64,000 bases of DNA from Mesorhizobium sp. B4-1-4. Lineage in GTDB: Bacteria > Pseudomonadota > Alphaproteobacteria > Rhizobiales > Rhizobiaceae. The translations under genes were made by a program, and so were the position numbers. The stretch's first letter is position 1, and each line of letters begins with the position of its first letter. Shown here piece by piece: positions 61,754 to 64,000 of this stretch. The notes under the pieces were generated by a model that saw only the letters and a list, made by a program, of their open reading frames with translations, was not told where the DNA came from and searched no databases. Where the stretch lies: assembly GCF_006439395.2 (NCBI RefSeq), contig NZ_CP083950.1, positions 2,232,001-2,296,000 on the forward strand, written 5' to 3'.

Positions 61754-62605
61754 TTATCGCTCCTGCTTCAGTGCGCTCTCATGCCAGCGCCGCAGAATGA
61801 GATGCGAAATCAGGGACAGCACCAGGAAGATCAGGATTCCCGTTAGCGAAATCAGGAACAGCGCCGCGAACAGCCTTGGCGCGTTGAGCCGGTAGCCGGC
61901 CTCGATGATGCGCGAGGCAAGCCCAGACGACTGACCGGTGGCGCCGGCGACGAACTCGGCCACCACGGCGCCGATCAGCGACAGGCCGCCGGCGATCTTC
62001 AGGCCGCCGAGAAAATACGGCATCGCCGCCGGCAGCCTGAGGTAGCGCAGTTGCTGCCAGCGCGTCGCGCCGTTGAGCTTGAACAAATCGCGCAGATTAC
62101 GGTCGACCGAGTTGAGGCCAAGCGTGGTGTTGGACAGAATCGGGAAGAAGGCGACGATCCAGGCGCACAGCAGAAGCTTGGTCGTCTGGTTGTCGACATA
62201 GATGTTGATCAGCGGAAAGATCGCCACGATCGGCGTCACCTGCAGCACGATGGCAAACGGGAAGAACGACATCTCCACCCATTTCGATTGCGCGAACAAA
62301 ACCGCCAGCCCGACGCCGCCAACAACGGCCAAAAGCAGGCTGAGGAAGGTGATGCGCAAGGTGACCAGCAGTGCCGAGAACAGCAGGCCGGCATCGTTGT
62401 AGAGCGTCCACAGCACCACGCCGGGACGCGGCAGGATATATTGCGGGATCGCGTTCCACACGCAGATGCGATCCCACAGCCAGATGGCCAGGATCATGAT
62501 CGCCAGCGGCAGCACCCAGCGGCCGATCCGCTCGAACCGTTCCTGGCGCACCCGGCGCGCCTCCTCGGGGTCGAGCTTGAGCACCCGCTCGTCAATGGCC
62601 GTCAT
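61754..62605 (-). CDS. ABC transporter permease
   Basis: 283 residues from the ATG at 62605; about six membrane segments from LPLAIMILAIWLWDRI on. EAA-like loop RDLFKLNGATRWQQLRYLRLPAAMPYFLGGL. Its start overlaps the ATPase stop by 14 bp. Confidence 0.93.
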   Translation of the reverse strand: MTAIDERVLKLDPEEARRVRQERFERIGRWVLPLAIMILAIWLWDRICVWNAIPQYILPRPGVVLWTLYNDAGLLFSALLVTLRITFLSLLLAVVGGVGLAVLFAQSKWVEMSFFPFAIVLQVTPIVAIFPLINIYVDNQTTKLLLCAWIVAFFPILSNTTLGLNSVDRNLRDLFKLNGATRWQQLRYLRLPAAMPYFLGGLKIAGGLSLIGAVVAEFVAGATGQSSGLASRIIEAGYRLNAPRLFAALFLISLTGILIFLVLSLISHLILRRWHESALKQER

Positions 62606-63422
62606 GATGCGGGCCCGCCGTTGAGTTGATGGCATTGACCAGCACGTCCGAGGCCTGCCGGCAAAGGGATGCATAATCTGGCGAGGTGCGAAACACCTCA
62701 TCGCGCGGATAGGATGCCTCGATCGCAAGTTCGTCGAAGACCCTGCCCGGCCGCGCCGCCATGACGACCACCCGATTGGAGAGAAACACGCTCTCGAAAA
62801 CGCTGTGGGTGACGAAGACGACGGTAAAGCGCTCGTCCTGCCACAGTTCCAGCAGGTCGTTGTTGAGCTTGAAGCGGGTGATCTCGTCGAGCGCGGCGAA
62901 GGGCTCGTCCATCAACAGCACGCGCGGCCTGGTCACCATGGCGCGCGCGATCGAGACCCGCATCTTCATGCCGCCGGACAGTTCGCGCGGCACCGCATCC
63001 TCGAAACCGGTCAGGTGGACCCGTGCCAGCATCTCCGTTATCGCCGGAGCAGCCTTGGCACGGGAGATGCCTTTCAGCCTGAGCGGCAGCCAGACATTGT
63101 CGAAGACGCTGGCCCAGGGCAGCAGCGTCGGTTCCTGGAAGACGAAGCCGATATTGGCGCGATCGAGCGAACCGCCGCCGCGCCAGTCAAGCACGCCGGA
63201 GGTCGGCGTCGAGAGGCCGGCGATCAGCCGCAGCGCCGTCGATTTGCCGCAGCCGGACGGCCCGAGCAGGCTGAGGAAATCCCCTTCCCGGATTGTCAGA
63301 TCGACATCGCTCAGCGCCGTCACGCCGTTGGAAAAGACCTTGCCGACGCCGCGCAATGCCAGCAATGCCGGAGCGACGTCCGACGCGTTCGCGGGCGCTT
63401 GCGCCACCTTTTCCCTTATCAT
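62592..63422 (-). CDS. ABC transporter ATP-binding protein
   Basis: 276 residues. Walker A GPSGCGKST, Q-loop FVFQEPTLLPW, signature LSGGMKMR, Walker B VLLMDEPFAALD. SsuB/TauB/ThiZ-like ATPase of the transporter made with the neighbouring permease and binding protein. Confidence 0.94.
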   Translation of the reverse strand: MIREKVAQAPANASDVAPALLALRGVGKVFSNGVTALSDVDLTIREGDFLSLLGPSGCGKSTALRLIAGLSTPTSGVLDWRGGGSLDRANIGFVFQEPTLLPWASVFDNVWLPLRLKGISRAKAAPAITEMLARVHLTGFEDAVPRELSGGMKMRVSIARAMVTRPRVLLMDEPFAALDEITRFKLNNDLLELWQDERFTVVFVTHSVFESVFLSNRVVVMAARPGRVFDELAIEASYPRDEVFRTSPDYASLCRQASDVLVNAINSTAGPHHDGH

Positions 63423-63435
63423 GCCGGACCCCGGC

Positions 63436-64000
63436 CTATTTCTTTAGCTCGAGCCCGACGCCCTTGTTGACGAAGGCCAGCGTGTAGGCCTTCTTGATGT
63501 CGATGCCGCCGGGTGCGACCTTGGCCTTGACCATCTTGTCGTAGAAACTCTTGATCCGCGCATCCGTCATGGCGCCGATGCCGAGTTTTTCGGTGTCGCC
63601 GGAATCGGCAAGGCCGAACTTCTTCATCTGCTCGATCGAGAAAGCGATCTGCTCGTCCGTCATGTCAGGATTGTCTTTCTTGATCAGGTCGTTGGCGGCC
63701 TTGTTGTCGCCGTAGAGATATTTGTACCAGCCCTTGGCCGAGCCATCGACGAAGCACTGGACCACCTCCGGCTTCTTGTCGATCGTGTCCTGCATCACCT
63801 CGATCGTCGTCGAATAGGTGTCCCAGCCATAGTCGGCCAGCAGGAACTGGTTCGGCACGAAGCCGCCTGCCTTCTGGACCGCGAACGGCTCTGAAGTGAC
63901 GTAACCCTGCTGGATCGACTTCTTGTTGGCGATGAAGGGAGCGGTGTTATAGGTGTAAGGCACGCGCTTGGCGGCATCGAAGCCGAGCTCGATGACCATC
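63436..64000 (-). CDS. ABC transporter substrate-binding protein (NMT1/ThiY-like), C-terminal part
   Basis: 188 or so C-terminal residues; the gene runs off the right edge, so the signal peptide and first half are missing. KSIQQGYVTSEPFAVQKAGG and LLADYGWDTYSTTIEVM fit the NMT1/THI5-type pyrimidine-binding family. The cytosine-deaminase-like enzyme in the same operon supports a pyrimidine-like ligand, but this is inference. It lies 13 bp before the ATPase gene. Confidence 0.88.
   Translation of the reverse strand, partial: MVIELGFDAAKRVPYTYNTAPFIANKKSIQQGYVTSEPFAVQKAGGFVPNQFLLADYGWDTYSTTIEVMQDTIDKKPEVVQCFVDGSAKGWYKYLYGDNKAANDLIKKDNPDMTDEQIAFSIEQMKKFGLADSGDTEKLGIGAMTDARIKSFYDKMVKAKVAPGGIDIKKAYTLAFVNKGVGLELKK

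Overview
The window looks like chromosomal DNA of a rhizobial alphaproteobacterium, most likely Mesorhizobium or a close Phyllobacteriaceae/Rhizobiaceae relative. This is inferred from the high GC, the protein sequences, the small DUF1127-type proteins with a QKDIGWP core, and several families of long palindromic intergenic repeats. No rRNA, tRNA, CRISPR array or phage structural gene was seen.

The dominant theme is one-carbon metabolism from N-methylated (and possibly S-methylated) compounds. It includes two MttB-type corrinoid methyltransferases (one cut by the left edge), one corrinoid protein, two homocysteine S-methyltransferases, a methyl-THF:corrinoid methyltransferase, and a MetF-type reductase with a separate cysteine-rich partner. 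There is also a RACo/RamA-type corrinoid reactivase, a complete sarcosine oxidase operon (soxBDAG), and four FAD-oxidoreductase/GcvT fusions of the dimethylglycine/sarcosine dehydrogenase type. A DddP-like M24-fold enzyme is coupled to the first of these fusions.

Layout. 1-5.5 kb: 3' end of an MttB homologue, a frameshifted DUF559 pseudogene, a FAD-GcvT fusion and the DddP-like gene. 5.4-14.5 kb: PhnD-like protein, fatty acid desaturase with divergent XRE regulator, Bmt/MetH-type homocysteine methyltransferase, a VWA/ECF-sigma pair, dienelactone hydrolase and a 4Fe-4S protein. 14.6-26.6 kb: the corrinoid cluster (second MttB; divergently the corrinoid protein, DUF1638, formyltransferase-like, 'virulence factor' domain, MTHFR C-terminal domain, MetF, methyl-THF methyltransferase, reactivase). 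A roughly 2.1-kb island with an acyltransferase and a decayed integrase is inserted exactly at the 3' end of the corrinoid-protein gene, with 22-bp att-like repeats. 26.8-35.7 kb: small DUF1127 proteins, esterase, LysR and GlxA/AraC regulators, a NitT/TauT-type ABC transporter and two small secreted proteins. 35.8-48.8 kb: second FAD-GcvT gene, MscS-type channel, soxBDAG and an MFS transporter. 48.8-57.3 kb: nitroreductase, XRE-cupin regulator and a tightly coupled FAD-GcvT / homocysteine methyltransferase / aminotransferase / FAD-GcvT operon. 57.5-64 kb: two quinone-reductase-like flavoproteins, a FAD oxidoreductase, a cytosine-deaminase-like amidohydrolase and an ABC transporter whose binding protein runs off the right edge.

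Proposed working model (inference): methyl groups from betaine-like substrates go either to the corrinoid protein (MttB) and then to THF or homocysteine, or directly to homocysteine (Bmt type). The remaining dimethylglycine and sarcosine are demethylated oxidatively onto THF by the GcvT fusions and SoxBDAG. MetF and its partner link methyl-THF to methylene-THF. Two near-identical palindromes (ATAAAGA-N2-TCTTTAT), upstream of the homocysteine methyltransferase and of the methyl-THF methyltransferase, suggest that these two genes share a regulator although they lie 15 kb apart.
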